From JBKPNJ01 sp963695705 (GTDB lineage Bacteria; Actinomycetota; Actinomycetes; Propionibacteriales; Nocardioidaceae), in the NCBI GenBank assembly GCA_963695705.1, contig CAVOHB010000004.1, positions 248,001 through 312,000 on the forward strand: DNA of 64,000 nucleotides. The letters are read 5' to 3'. The position numbers and the translations under genes are program-made. Positions 18,228 through 27,355 of the stretch are shown here, one piece after another; within the stretch, counting starts at the first letter, position 1; every line of letters begins with the position of its first letter. Below the pieces are notes generated by a model. The model was not told the DNA's origin, ran no database searches, and was given only the letters and a program-made list of their open reading frames with translations.

Positions 18228-19565
18228 TCAGGTCGAGCTGACGCCGCCGATGCGCCCCTCCCGGAAGGCATCGACAAACAATGCGTGGTCTTCGCGCGAC
18301 GTCTGCGCGTACGCCATCGCCCAGTCGACGATCTCCTCGACAAACTCCGACGGGTCAGACCCGATGGCCGCGGCGATCGCCTCCTCGGTCTGGAAGTCGA
18401 CCAGTGTCTGGTCGCTGTCCTCGTCGCTCACGCAGTGCACCTTCGCCGTCGCCCGACCCAGGTCGACGAGGACGGGCTCGATCTGGTCCGGCTCGGTGAT
18501 GTCTGACCAGTCGAGATCGTTCTCGTACGGAGACATCTCGTCGACAACGTAACCGACGTCCCCGACGGTCGTGTAGCCGAGGAATGGGTCGGCGTGCACC
18601 TGCAGCGCCCGTTGGCTGACCGTCGTTCGATGCCCTTCGTGCTCGAAGTACTTTCGCGCGGCCGGCAGGTCGACGATGCGGCTGAGCGCCGGCACGTTGC
18701 CCTGCTTCATCGACAGCACCACGTCGTTTTCCAGGGCCTGGTTGAAACCTTCGATCAAGACGTTGTACGCCGGCAGACCCGCGCTGCCGATGCCGAAGCC
18801 TGCCTTGCCCACGACGTCCTTGACGACATAGAACGTGTCGTGGTGTTCCCGCTTGGACGCGGGAATCGTATCGATGTAGCGCAGGAACGCGTCGTAGACG
18901 TCGTGCTCCTCGGCCTTCTTGAGCCGTCGTACGCCGGCGTGCTCGGTGAACATCCGCTCATAGTCCTGCACCGAGCTCAACGAGTCGAGCATCCCTACCC
19001 TGGTTGACATGCGGGCCTGTTGCAGCACGTGGTGGATGGTGCCGCTCGTGGTGTCCAGGCGGAGCGCGAACTCCTCGTCGTCCATGCCCTCGACGTAGTG
19101 CTGGACCTGGCTGACGTAGGCCTCGAGGAATTCCCGACCCAGGTGGCGCAGCGTTTCCTCCGGTAGGGCCTTCTGCCAGCCCATCACGGCCAGGCTCGCC
19201 ACGAGCCGGCGCAGATCCCAGGAGAAGTTTCCCAGGTACGCCTCGTCGAAGTCGTTGACGTCGAACACCAGCACTCCGTGGGAGTTCATGTAGGTGCCGA
19301 AGTTCTCCACGTGCAGGTCGCCGTGGATCCAGACACGGCTCGTCTTGGCGTCCGCCCAGGGGTCCTTGAAGTCTTCCAAGTCGGCATAGAACAGGCACGC
19401 GCTGCCGCGGTAGAAGGCGAACGGGTCCGCGGCCATCTTGCGGTACTTCGTCCGAAAGCCGGCCGGGTCGGCGGCCATCAACTCGGCGAAGGCAGTCTCG
19501 AAGACGTCGATGATCCGGCTCTGCCGTCGTGTGCTGGTGCGCTGGTTCTGTGGCTTGGCCGGCAT
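18228..19565 (-). CDS. DUF2252-family protein (kinase-like fold)
   Basis: The 445-residue protein has the DUF2252 signatures FYRGSACLFYADL, WIHGDLHVENFG and VFDVNDFDEAYLGNFSWDLRR, which resemble the catalytic and metal loops of aminoglycoside-phosphotransferase-like kinases (HGDxHxxN and the acidic motif). The family's reaction is not established to my knowledge. The start is the ATG ending at 19565 because AAGGGA sits five bases upstream; an in-frame ATG ends at 19586. The 193 bp between this stop and the MFS start carry no gene and must hold the MFS promoter. It is cytoplasmic by composition. Confidence 0.87.
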   Translation of the reverse strand: MPAKPQNQRTSTRRQSRIIDVFETAFAELMAADPAGFRTKYRKMAADPFAFYRGSACLFYADLEDFKDPWADAKTSRVWIHGDLHVENFGTYMNSHGVLVFDVNDFDEAYLGNFSWDLRRLVASLAVMGWQKALPEETLRHLGREFLEAYVSQVQHYVEGMDDEEFALRLDTTSGTIHHVLQQARMSTRVGMLDSLSSVQDYERMFTEHAGVRRLKKAEEHDVYDAFLRYIDTIPASKREHHDTFYVVKDVVGKAGFGIGSAGLPAYNVLIEGFNQALENDVVLSMKQGNVPALSRIVDLPAARKYFEHEGHRTTVSQRALQVHADPFLGYTTVGDVGYVVDEMSPYENDLDWSDITEPDQIEPVLVDLGRATAKVHCVSDEDSDQTLVDFQTEEAIAAAIGSDPSEFVEEIVDWAMAYAQTSREDHALFVDAFREGRIGGVSST

Positions 19566-19605
19566 GCGATCCCTTCGAGCTGACATGCAGTTGGATGGCG
19601 ACGTC

Positions 19606-19992
19606 TCAGAGGTCGTAGGCCGTCGGGTGCGACGGTTGGTACAGCAGGATGTCGTCGGCGCCGGGCACCCGCATCATGATCCCTGCCCCGAACCCGAAGT
19701 CGTTCACCTCGCCGCTGAACTGCACTCCACGTTCCCGCAGCTCGGTGACGGTGGCCGCCACGTCGTCGCACATGAATGACACGGAGTGGTGCCGCGGGTA
19801 GGAGAACGAGCCTCCCTCGTGCGTGCCCGTCGTGGGATGTACGCCGACCTCGCTGAGCCCGCTGCGGAAGATCAGCCAATCGGAGCCCGAGCCCGGATGA
19901 TTCACCGACGGCCACTGGAGGACATCGCGCAGAAACGCCCTCGTCGCCTCGGGATCGTCGGAGTAGATGAGCGCATGCAGTGACGTGATCAC
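19606..19992 (-). CDS. VOC-family (glyoxalase/bleomycin-resistance-like) protein
   Basis: A 128-residue single VOC domain: ITSLHALIYSDDPEATRAFLRDVLQW opens the first beta-alpha-beta module, HHSVSFMCDDVAATVTELRERGVQF the second, and VPGADDILLYQPSH closes it. Likely metal ligands are His6, His ~69 and a late Glu/Asp, but the set is incomplete enough that enzymatic activity is uncertain. Family members are lyases, dioxygenases or drug-binding proteins. It is a short gene just upstream of the DUF2252 gene on the same strand, possibly co-transcribed. Confidence 0.85.
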   Translation of the reverse strand: MITSLHALIYSDDPEATRAFLRDVLQWPSVNHPGSGSDWLIFRSGLSEVGVHPTTGTHEGGSFSYPRHHSVSFMCDDVAATVTELRERGVQFSGEVNDFGFGAGIMMRVPGADDILLYQPSHPTAYDL

Positions 19993-20028
19993 GATACGAG
20001 GCTAGGACCGATCGGCCTGGGCGTCAGG

Positions 20029-21216
20029 TCAGCGTCCTGCCGAAGCACAGCCGCTTGACTCGATCACCCGAAACGTCATGCCTGCGCTCTGCAGCCTCCC
20101 CAGGAGCGCGTCGCCCATCGCCTGCACCGTCGTCAGCTGACCCACCCCGGCAGGGAGATCGTCACGAGCCAGACAGATCGCGGACTCGGCGAGCATCTTC
20201 GCGGTCTCGTCGTAGCCCGGGTCGCCTCCCGACACCTCGGTCACGACCCGGTGACCCCCGCCGGCACCCACGAACCGGACTCTGAACCACGACTTGCGCC
20301 GGCGCTGCGGAGACGGTCCGTCCCCGCCACGCCTGAGCCGCAGCAGGGCGGCGCGCGCCGGTGAGACCCGGGCGAGCAGGCGAACGGCCACCAGCCCGCC
20401 GACCGTTCCGGCAACCGTCGGCAGGCCGCCGAGGCTTGCGTAGTGGCCGTAGCGGAAATCCGGCCCGTACCGGTCGAGCGCCCGAGCCGAGCGTCGCACG
20501 ACGATCGGGTCGATGGTCGGCAGCCGGAGCGCCCAGCGGTTGGAGCCCGGCTCCCGGCGCAGGTCACGGTGTATCGCCTCGACGCTTCGCCCCTTGGGTC
20601 GGGGCTCGGTCCGGCGGCGCTCGGCGGACGCGGCCGCCGCCTGGCGCGACTGTGCGAACGAGCCGACCGCGGACCGGTAGGTTCCCGCCGAGATGCCGGC
20701 ATGTGCGCGGACGAACCCCTCCACGGTCAGCGGTACGGCCTCGGGCAGGTGCCGAAGTGTGAACCAGACGCCCAGGTCGGGCGGAACAGAGTCGAAGCCG
20801 CAGCTATGCACCAGCCGCGCGCCGGACCCGGTCGCACGCTCGTGATGGAGCAGCCACATCCGGTCCACGAACTCCGACTCGCCGCAGATGTCGAGGTAGT
20901 CGGTGCCCGCCTGCGCACACGCTGCGACCAAGGGCTCCCCGTACGCCGCGAACGGTCCGGCCGTCGTCGCGACGACCCTCGCCGAGCTCGCCAGGGACGT
21001 CAACGACCGCCGGTCGGTCATGTCGGCCTGGATAACCCCCACCGGCTCACGGTCCGGCGACCGGGCTGACAGGCGGCGCGCGAGTTCGTCGAGGCGAGCC
21101 CGGTTCCTGCCGGCGACGGCCCAGCGCAGGTCTCCCGGCGCGTGATCGGCGAGGTACTCGGCGGTCAGGCCACCGGTGAAGCCCGTCGCACCGAGCAGAG
21201 CGATCTCGTAGGTCAC
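20029..21216 (-). CDS. Saccharopine dehydrogenase-like NAD(P)-binding protein (trans-acting enoyl reductase type)
   Basis: The 395-residue protein begins with a Rossmann fold (EIALLGATGFTGGLTAEYLA; GRNRARLDELARRL) followed by SARVVATTAGPFAAYGEPLVAAC and DYLDICGESEFVDRM. This pattern is characteristic of the saccharopine-dehydrogenase-like family that includes mycobacterial trans-acting enoyl reductases of polyketide lipid synthesis. No polyketide synthase is nearby, so the substrate is unknown. It lies 12 bp downstream of rnj on the same strand, so co-transcription is likely. Confidence 0.85.
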   Translation of the reverse strand: MTYEIALLGATGFTGGLTAEYLADHAPGDLRWAVAGRNRARLDELARRLSARSPDREPVGVIQADMTDRRSLTSLASSARVVATTAGPFAAYGEPLVAACAQAGTDYLDICGESEFVDRMWLLHHERATGSGARLVHSCGFDSVPPDLGVWFTLRHLPEAVPLTVEGFVRAHAGISAGTYRSAVGSFAQSRQAAAASAERRRTEPRPKGRSVEAIHRDLRREPGSNRWALRLPTIDPIVVRRSARALDRYGPDFRYGHYASLGGLPTVAGTVGGLVAVRLLARVSPARAALLRLRRGGDGPSPQRRRKSWFRVRFVGAGGGHRVVTEVSGGDPGYDETAKMLAESAICLARDDLPAGVGQLTTVQAMGDALLGRLQSAGMTFRVIESSGCASAGR

Positions 21217-21228
21217 CGGCCGGCGCGA

Positions 21229-22914
21229 TCAGGCATCGATGACGATCGGCATGATGATCGGTCGGCGCCGGTGTGTGTTGCTGGCCCACTTGCTCACGGT
21301 GCGATGGATCAGCTGCTCGAGCTGGTGTGCGTCACCGATCCCCTCCTGCGCTGCCTTGTCCAGAGCCGCCGCGATCAGCGGTACAACGGTGTCGAACGTG
21401 GAGTCGTCGTGGACGAATCCCTTGGCCAGGAAGTCGGGACGCTCCGCCAGCTTCCCGGTTTCGGTGTCGACGATCGCCACGATCGTGATGAACCCCTCCT
21501 CGCCGAGCGTCCGCCGGTCCTTCAGCGATGCCTCGGTCGCGCCGCCGACGGTCATCCCGTCGACGTACACGTACCCGGCGGGGACCTTCCCGGTCACGCT
21601 GGCCCGTCCGTCGACCAGGTCGACGACAACGCCGTCCTCGGCGATGACGACTCGCTCGGAAGGGACCCCCGTCCTGGTCGCGAGCGCGCCGTTGGCGACC
21701 AGGTGTCGCCATTCGCCGTGGACGGGCATGACATTGCGCGGGCAGACCAGGTTGTAGCAGTAGACGAGCTCACCGGCGCTCGCATGCCCGGAGACGTGCA
21801 CATTGGCGTTTCCCTTGTGCACCACGTTGGCTCCCCAGCGGGTGAGCGCGTTGATGACGCGGTAGATGGCGTTCTCGTTGCCCGGTATCAGGGAACTCGC
21901 CAGCAGCACCGTGTCACCTGGTCCGATCCTGATCATGTGGTCACGGTTGGCCATCCTGGACAGCGCGGCCATCGGCTCGCCCTGCGAGCCGGTGCACACC
22001 AGCGTGATCTTGTCATCAGGCAGCTTCTCCAGCACCTTGAGATCGACCACCAGGCCGGCCGGGACCTTCAGGTAGCCGAGCTCGCCGGCGATGGCCATGT
22101 TGCGCACCATCGAGCGTCCGACGAACGCCACCTTTCGCCCGTGGGCCTGCGCCGAGTCGAGCACCTGCTGGATGCGATGCACGTGGCTGGCGAAGCTGGA
22201 CACGATCACCCGGCGCGGGGCGGTACGGAAGACCGTGTCGATCGCCGGAGCAAGCTCCCGCTCGGACGTAGTGAAGCCCGGCACCTCAGCGTTCGTCGAG
22301 TCGACGAGAAACAGCGAGACCCCCTCCTCACCGAGTCTGGCGAAGGTTCGCAGGTCGGTGATGCGCCGGTCGAGCGGGAACTGGTCCATCTTGAAGTCGC
22401 CGGTGTGCAGCACCATTCCCGCCGGAGTACGGATCGCGACCGCCAGCCCGTCGGGTATCGAATGATTGACCGCGACGAACTCGCAGTCGAACGGGCCGAA
22501 CTGCTGGCGCTTTCCCTCGGCCACCTCGACCGTCGACGGAGTGATGCGGTGCTCCTTGAGCTTCGACGCGATGAATGCCAGCGTCAGCTTGGACCCCACC
22601 ACCGGGATGTCCTTGCGCTCGCGCAGGAGATACGGCAATCCGCCGATATGGTCCTCGTGTCCGTGGGTCAGCACGATCGCCGCGACCTTGTCGAGTCGAT
22701 CCCGGATCCAGGTGAAGTCCGGAAGGATCACGTCGACACCCGGCTGGGTCTCCTCCGGGAAAAGCACCCCACAGTCGACGACCAGCAGGCGGTCCCCGAA
22801 CTCGAAGACCGTCATGTTGCGCCCGATCTCACCGAGGCCGCCGAGCGGCACGATGCGCAGCGCGCCCTTGGGCAGCCGCGGCGGCGGTCCCAGCTCCGGA
22901 TGAGGATGGCTCAT
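21229..22914 (-). CDS. rnj: Ribonuclease J
   Basis: The 561-residue protein is the usual length for RNase J, a beta-CASP metallo-beta-lactamase nuclease for mRNA decay and rRNA processing. Visible motifs: GGLGEIGRNMTVFE, metal site VLTHGHEDHIGGLPYL, HTGDFKMD, the beta-CASP signature SSFASHVHRIQQV and GRSMVRN, CTGSQGEPMAALSRM, HVSGHASAGEL and PVHGEWRHL. The C-terminal domain ends in HRRRPIIMPIVIDA. In many actinobacteria the gene lies by dapA, but not here. It is followed closely by the saccharopine-dehydrogenase-like gene. Confidence 0.96.
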   Translation of the reverse strand: MSHPHPELGPPPRLPKGALRIVPLGGLGEIGRNMTVFEFGDRLLVVDCGVLFPEETQPGVDVILPDFTWIRDRLDKVAAIVLTHGHEDHIGGLPYLLRERKDIPVVGSKLTLAFIASKLKEHRITPSTVEVAEGKRQQFGPFDCEFVAVNHSIPDGLAVAIRTPAGMVLHTGDFKMDQFPLDRRITDLRTFARLGEEGVSLFLVDSTNAEVPGFTTSERELAPAIDTVFRTAPRRVIVSSFASHVHRIQQVLDSAQAHGRKVAFVGRSMVRNMAIAGELGYLKVPAGLVVDLKVLEKLPDDKITLVCTGSQGEPMAALSRMANRDHMIRIGPGDTVLLASSLIPGNENAIYRVINALTRWGANVVHKGNANVHVSGHASAGELVYCYNLVCPRNVMPVHGEWRHLVANGALATRTGVPSERVVIAEDGVVVDLVDGRASVTGKVPAGYVYVDGMTVGGATEASLKDRRTLGEEGFITIVAIVDTETGKLAERPDFLAKGFVHDDSTFDTVVPLIAAALDKAAQEGIGDAHQLEQLIHRTVSKWASNTHRRRPIIMPIVIDA

Positions 22915-22992
22915 ACCACGACGCTACCGAAGTCGCCCCGGCCGGCGGTCAACCAAGCCGCGTCGAGCGTCGTCTTCCGTACGCTCAGGCAC

Positions 22993-23634
22993 ATGACTCA
23001 CCCGTACTGGCCGCTGTTCGACCTGCGACTGCGCACCGGAGACGTGACGCTGCGACCGATGACCGAGACCGACCAGCTGACCGTCGCGGCGCGACTCCCC
23101 GCCGACGTGGAGCTGAACCCGGCTGCCACGACGTACGCCGTTGACGACGCCGATGTGAACCGCGGAATCGTGATTCATCAGAGCTACTGGAAGGCTTACG
23201 GGACCTGGCACCCGGAATCGTGGCGCCTGAGCTTCGCGGTCCTGGTCGACGACGAGTTCGTCGGTGCGCAGGAGCTCGAGGGCAATGATTTTCCCCGGTT
23301 GCGCACGGTCGACTCCGCGTCGTTCCTGGTCAACGCCGTGCGCGGCCGCGGCATCGGCAAGCAGATGCGCCGCGCCGTGCTGGGCCTGGCGTTCGGGCCG
23401 ATGGGCGCGCAGGCGGCGATCACGTCGGCCTGGCACGACAACCATGCGTCGCTGGGCGTCTCGCGGGCACTCGGGTACCGACCGAATGGCGAAACGTTCG
23501 ACCGGCGGGGGGACGGAAGGGACACGATGGTCCACTTGCGCATGGTGCGCGCGGACTGGGTGGCCAGCGGCGCCGCCGACACGGTGAGCATCAGCGGTTT
23601 CGAGGAGTGTCGACACCTGTTCGGGATCACCTGA
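22993..23634 (+). CDS. GNAT-family N-acetyltransferase
   Basis: The 213-residue protein from ATG 22993 (MTHPYWPLFDLRLRTGDVTLRPM) belongs to the RimJ/RimL-like GNAT type. LRPMTETDQLTVAARLP is the N-terminal helix-strand. SFLVNAVRGRGIGKQMRRAVLGLAF is motif A with the acetyl-CoA pyrophosphate loop (R-G-x-G-I/K). ITSAWHDNHASLGVSRALGYRPNGE is the C-terminal motif. The substrate is unknown. The frame is open far upstream but that part is only antisense to rnj. It is divergent from rnj and convergent with the Rrf2 regulator. Confidence 0.87.
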   Translation: MTHPYWPLFDLRLRTGDVTLRPMTETDQLTVAARLPADVELNPAATTYAVDDADVNRGIVIHQSYWKAYGTWHPESWRLSFAVLVDDEFVGAQELEGNDFPRLRTVDSASFLVNAVRGRGIGKQMRRAVLGLAFGPMGAQAAITSAWHDNHASLGVSRALGYRPNGETFDRRGDGRDTMVHLRMVRADWVASGAADTVSISGFEECRHLFGIT

Positions 23635-23635
23635 T

Positions 23636-23674
23636 GTCACCTCTGGGCGAGGACCTCCAGAGCGCCCGCGTGAC
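23636..23674. terminator. Possible bidirectional terminator between GNAT and Rrf2 genes
   Basis: The 40 bp between two convergent genes can fold with CTCTGG (23641-23646) pairing CCAGAG (23657-23662) and the outer GTCAC (23636-23640) pairing GTGAC (23670-23674), with a bulge on one side. There is no T-run, so this is a weak call resting mainly on position. Confidence 0.35.
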
Positions 23675-24133
23675 CTAGTGGGGCCGCCAGGCGTCCTCAT
23701 CCTTGGTGCGGATCTCGACGGCACGCGGCAGCTTGCCATCGGCGAGGTGCTGGATGGTCACCGCCTCGAACACGTCGCGCAGGCTGCTGCGCGCAGCGAT
23801 CCACACCCGCTGGAGGACCAGCGCGGAGTCGTTGTAGCTCACGCTCTCCGGGCGCATGCCGTAGACGCTGACCAGCGGTCCGTCGACGGCGCGGATCACG
23901 TCGGCGATGGTGACGTCGTCCGCCGGTCGGCCCAGCCGCCAGCCTCCGGACTGTCCGCGCAGGCTCATCACGACACCGGCCCGACGGAGGTCGGCCAGGA
24001 TGGCCTGCAGAAAGCCGTGCGGGATGTCCTGAAGGCGACCCAGCTCCTCGGCCGAGACCGGCCCGTCGTCGGTACGCCCCGCGATCTCGACGAGTGCCCG
24101 CAGGGCGTAGTCGGACTTGGCCGATACCCGCAT
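23675..24133 (-). CDS. Rrf2-family transcriptional regulator without the Fe-S cysteines
   Basis: The 152-residue protein from the ATG ending at 24133 (MRVSAKSDYALRAL) has the Rrf2 winged helix: ALRALVEIAG, ELGRLQDIPHGFLQAILADLRRAGVVMSLRGQSGGWRLGRP. The C-terminal dimerisation helix and linker contain no Cys, so it cannot hold the three-Cys cluster of IscR/NsrR and is closer to CymR- or SaiR-like forms. Two overlapping palindromes lie just before its start codon, implying autoregulation. The divergent gene is a secreted hydrolase. The TauE exporter 2.8 kb away has its own inverted repeat and could be a target, but the motifs differ. Confidence 0.88.
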   Translation of the reverse strand: MRVSAKSDYALRALVEIAGRTDDGPVSAEELGRLQDIPHGFLQAILADLRRAGVVMSLRGQSGGWRLGRPADDVTIADVIRAVDGPLVSVYGMRPESVSYNDSALVLQRVWIAARSSLRDVFEAVTIQHLADGKLPRAVEIRTKDEDAWRPH

Positions 24134-24137
24134 GAAC

Positions 24138-24152
24138 GTCAGTCTGACAGAC
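24138..24152. promoter_or_regulatory. Overlapping palindromes upstream of the Rrf2 gene (candidate operator)
   Basis: GTCAGTCTGAC (24138-24148) is a perfect palindrome around one central base, and GTCTGACAGAC (24142-24152) is another that overlaps it. They sit 5-19 bases before the Rrf2 start codon and within the divergent promoter region shared with the hydrolase gene. An autoregulatory operator is inferred. Confidence 0.45.
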
Positions 24153-24231
24153 GGCGGCTCGATGTCAGGCGCATGCCGACACCAGCCCGTATGGTGTGCG
24201 ACACAGACCTGAAGCTGCAAAAGGGATGCCC

Positions 24232-25918
24232 ATGCTGGTTTCCAGAGCCGCCACTGTGCGACGCACCGTGGTCGCGACCACAGCCATCGCCGTAGTCGCG
24301 AGTCTCACGATGGTCGGCGGTGCAACCGCCAGGGCGGGTCGCGGTCTCGACGCGGCCCTGCCGGCGACGACGTCAACGATGACTGCGTCGGCGGTGCACC
24401 ACGAGGTCCAAGCTCCCGTCCCGAAGCTGCACTGGAAGAAGTGCTCGTCGTTCTCCGGCGGGATGCAGTGCGCGCACGCGAAGGTCCCCAGGGACTACGA
24501 CCATCCTTACGGCGCCAAGACCACACTCACCCTGTCCCGCGTGCGAGCGACCAACCCGTCGAAGCGCATCGGCACGTTGTTCGTCAATCCCGGTGGGCCC
24601 GGTCTTCCGGCCTCAGAGTTTCCCGGCCTCTTCGCGCAGGTGCTCGGCAGGCACGTCGCGCAGCGATTCGACCTGGTCGGGATCGACCCACGAGGGGTCG
24701 GGGGCAGCGCACCGTTGATCTGCCGAGACCCGCCTCCGAACAGCGCACACCCGAACCGCACCATCGCCTTCCCCTACACGTCTCGTGAGATCAGGGAATG
24801 GCTCCGGTTCGACGCCTACACGAGTCACCTGTGTGCGACCCACAGCCGGCCGATCCTGGACCACATGAGCACCGCCGACACCGCCCGCGATATGGATCTG
24901 ATCCGCCAGGCTCTCGGTGAGTCGAAGCTCAGCTACTACGGAATCTCGTACGGCACGTATCTCGGGGCCACCTACGCCGCCCTCTTCCCCGACAGGATCC
25001 GGGCGATGGTGCTCGAACGGGGTCCTGGACCCGGTGGCCTGGGCAACCGGCCGAGACGGACAGGGAAGAAAGGTGCCGTTCAGCAATCGGCTGCACAGCA
25101 GCATCGGCAGTTGGCAGGCGCTGACGTCCGCGTTCGCCGAGTGCGATCGGGTCGGGCGGAGCAGATGCCCGCTGGCGGGCCACGCGGCGTTCTCGTGGCA
25201 TCAGGTGATCCACCGGCTCAGGAAGGGACCGGTGATGTTTCCGCACCGGTTCGTGCTGCGCTACAGCGACCTCGTCGGTGTGGCCGCCGGAGCGCTGTAC
25301 TCGCGCCCGAGCTACCGCCCGCTGATGAGACTCATAGCGGACGTGCACGCCCACTTATTTGCCCCCCAAAACGCCCGTCCGATGGCGGATGCGGGGTCGG
25401 CATACCAGCGGCTGAAGGCGAAGATCAGGCGTGCCGACGTGACCGGTCCCTACGGCTTCGGACCCCACCGGTTCGATATGTCCTTCAGTGGCATCGCCTG
25501 CGCTGACAGCATCAACCCGTCCAACCCGAAAGTCTGGATCCGAGCGGCGCGACAGGCGGACCGGAGGTCGCCGTGGTTCGGTGCCTACTGGGCGTGGGTG
25601 TCATCGACCTGCTCCACCTGGCCAGGGTCGTCGGCTGATGCGTTCCGCGGACCGTTCAAGACGCGAACGTCCGCGCCGGTCCTGATCGTCGGCAACACCA
25701 ACGACCCCGCTACCCCCATCTCCGGCGCGCGCCGACTCAACACGCTGTTCGCCGGTTCGCGACTGCTGACGCTCGAGGGCTGGGGACACGGCGCGATCGG
25801 CGAGAGCCGGTGCGTCACCAAGAGGACGCAGGGCTACCTCGTGCACGGGATCCTGCCCCTGTCCGGGAAGTCCTGCAAGGAGGACAAGCAGCTCTTTCCC
25901 CGTCGAACCGCGCGCTGA
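24232..25918 (+). pseudogene. Secreted alpha/beta-hydrolase (tripeptidyl-aminopeptidase-like, TAP C-terminal domain), one frameshift
   Basis: ATG 24232 (MLVSRAATVRR) has AAAGGG upstream and a signal peptide (TVVATTAIAVVASLTMVGGATARA). The first frame gives LFVNPGGPGLPASEFPG (oxyanion region) and the nucleophile elbow YYGISYGTYLGATYA. At AA 25016-25017 one extra A breaks the frame. The +1 frame continues with GVLDPVAWA ... SFSGIACADS, VLIVGNTNDPATP (acid Asp) and LEGWGHGAIG (His), ending at 25918. Rejoined, it is a ~561-residue serine hydrolase of the SlpD/SlpE/TAP type, probably exported and cleaving peptides or esters. All triad residues are present, so a base-calling error is as likely as true loss. 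Confidence 0.82.
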
Positions 25919-26012
25919 GAGCCGCCGGGGCGTGCCGGTACTCCCCGGACACCGGCCGACCAGGCGGTCCGCAGCCTGCGGGGGAGACAGCCGGCAGCCG
26001 GAACGATCGGGA

Positions 26013-26915
26013 TCAGGCGATGGCCGGTTGGTGTGCGCCTGCGTCGACCTCGGCTGCGCGGGCGTGCTGCTCGTCCTGGACGGCGACCAGGATCAGCGAA
26101 ACGGACACGATCCCGACCAGCGCGGCGAGGGCCGCGACGGTCGCCGCCTCGGCGCCGAGAGCCTCGGCGAGTGTCTTGGTGTTGGTGAGCACAATCAGCG
26201 AACCTGCCGCCACGCCCAGGATTCGCGCCGGCAGGTGCCGCACGAGCCAGGCCGCGAACGGCGCGGCAATGACCCCGCCGGCCATCAGTGCCGCCACCCA
26301 GGACCAGTTGACGCCCTCGCTCCCGAGCGCGAGGAGGAAGCCGGCCGAGCCGGCTACCGCGACCACGAACTCGGAGGTGTCGATGGACCCGACGACCTTG
26401 CGGGGCTCGAGCCGCCCCGAGGAGAGCAACGAGCTCGTGCCGATGGGGCCCCAGCCACCTCCTCCGAGGGTGTCCACGAGACCCCCGAACAGTCCCAGTG
26501 GCATCAGGAACCATGCCGACAGGCGTCCGCGAAACTCCGGTCGCCGGCCGCGTAGGGCAAGGAACCGGTAGACCACGTACACGCCCAGCGACAGCAGCAG
26601 CACGGCGACCCACGGTGTGGCGACTCTGCCGTCGATGCTGGACAACAGGGTCGCCCCGGTGAAAGCGCCGGCGGCGCCCGGCACGGCCAGGATGCCTACC
26701 GTTCTCCAGTCGGTGTTGCCCAGCGTGGAATGCGAGATGCCGGAGACCAGCGACGTGCCCACCTCGGAGAAATGCACGGCTGCAGATGCGGCGGCGGGCG
26801 CCACCCCGGTGGTGATCAGCAGCGTGGATGTCGTAACCCCGTAAGCCATTCCCAGCGAACCGTCGACCACCTGGGCCAGGAGACCGACGAGAGCGAGCAG
26901 CACGAGCTTGCGCAT
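26013..26915 (-). CDS. TauE/SafE-family sulfite/organosulfonate exporter
   Basis: The 300-residue polytopic membrane protein has two halves: KLVLLALVGLLAQVVDGSLGMAYGVTTSTLL and MPLGLFGGLVDTLGGGGWGPIG. The repeated G-x-x-D-x-x-x-G-x-G(x)G segments are the TauE/SafE hallmark. Such proteins move sulfite, sulfonates or related anions across the inner membrane. An AT-rich inverted repeat just upstream probably controls it. The ATG ending at 26915 has no clear ribosome site. Confidence 0.9.
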   Translation of the reverse strand: MRKLVLLALVGLLAQVVDGSLGMAYGVTTSTLLITTGVAPAAASAAVHFSEVGTSLVSGISHSTLGNTDWRTVGILAVPGAAGAFTGATLLSSIDGRVATPWVAVLLLSLGVYVVYRFLALRGRRPEFRGRLSAWFLMPLGLFGGLVDTLGGGGWGPIGTSSLLSSGRLEPRKVVGSIDTSEFVVAVAGSAGFLLALGSEGVNWSWVAALMAGGVIAAPFAAWLVRHLPARILGVAAGSLIVLTNTKTLAEALGAEAATVAALAALVGIVSVSLILVAVQDEQHARAAEVDAGAHQPAIA

Positions 26916-26938
26916 GAGAAGGTGGCCCCCATTACCTT

Positions 26939-26967
26939 ATTTAGTCTACTGAATAACTAGCCTAAAT
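26939..26967. promoter_or_regulatory. AT-rich inverted repeat upstream of the TauE/SafE gene (candidate operator)
   Basis: ATTTAG (26939-26944) and CTAAAT (26962-26967) are perfect inverted arms around 17 bases, in a patch far richer in A/T than anything nearby. It begins 24 bp before the exporter start. Position suggests promoter plus operator, perhaps for a sulfur-responsive Rrf2-type regulator; the binding protein is inference. Confidence 0.5.
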
Positions 26968-27102
26968 GACGTCTGCAAGGGCCGTCAAGCCAGGTCCCAC
27001 GAGCAGCGACCCTTGACGACCTCAGCCAAAACGTGTCGGAACCGTCCTGCGATGCGCTTCACTGACAGTCGGAGACATACAACTGCGACCAAAGGAACGG
27101 CC

Positions 27103-27312
27103 ATGGGCATAGGTCTAGGCGTCGTGCTGGCTGTAGCCGGGGCCATCCTGCTGTTCCGCGCCGTGGACATCCCCGACGGCTGGCCGGTCGACAACGATGC
27201 CCTCGGCTGGATACTGCTCGTCGCGGGCCTCGCCTGCATCGTCTTGGCGCTGGTCATGAACGCGCAGCGCAACCGAACCAAGCATGTCGAGGAGCGTCGT
27301 ACCGACGTCTGA
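27103..27312 (+). CDS. Small DUF6458-type membrane protein
   Basis: A 69-residue protein from ATG 27103 with AAAGGA upstream. Two membrane helices (GIGLGVVLAVAGAILLFRAV and LGWILLVAGLACIVLALVM) are separated by a short loop, and a basic tail (RNRTKHVEERR) follows. The pattern MGIGxGxxLxAxGAIL ... LGWILxxAG matches the short two-helix actinobacterial proteins now named DUF6458. Function is unknown. Confidence 0.72.
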   Translation: MGIGLGVVLAVAGAILLFRAVDIPDGWPVDNDALGWILLVAGLACIVLALVMNAQRNRTKHVEERRTDV

Positions 27313-27336
27313 CCCGTCGACCCATGCCCGGGCGAC

Positions 27337-27351
27337 CCGGCCGACGGCCGG
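27337..27351. terminator. Possible hairpin terminator between DUF6458 and helicase genes
   Basis: CCGGCCGACGGCCGG folds into a tight GC-only hairpin between two convergent genes, five bases before the helicase stop. There is no T-run; the call rests on structure and location. Confidence 0.35.
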
Positions 27352-27355
27352 CCGG

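Noticed and set aside
21142..22992. Long plus-strand frame upstream of the GNAT gene
   Set aside because: It is antisense to the well-conserved RNase J and has no recognisable motifs; only the part from 22993 is real.
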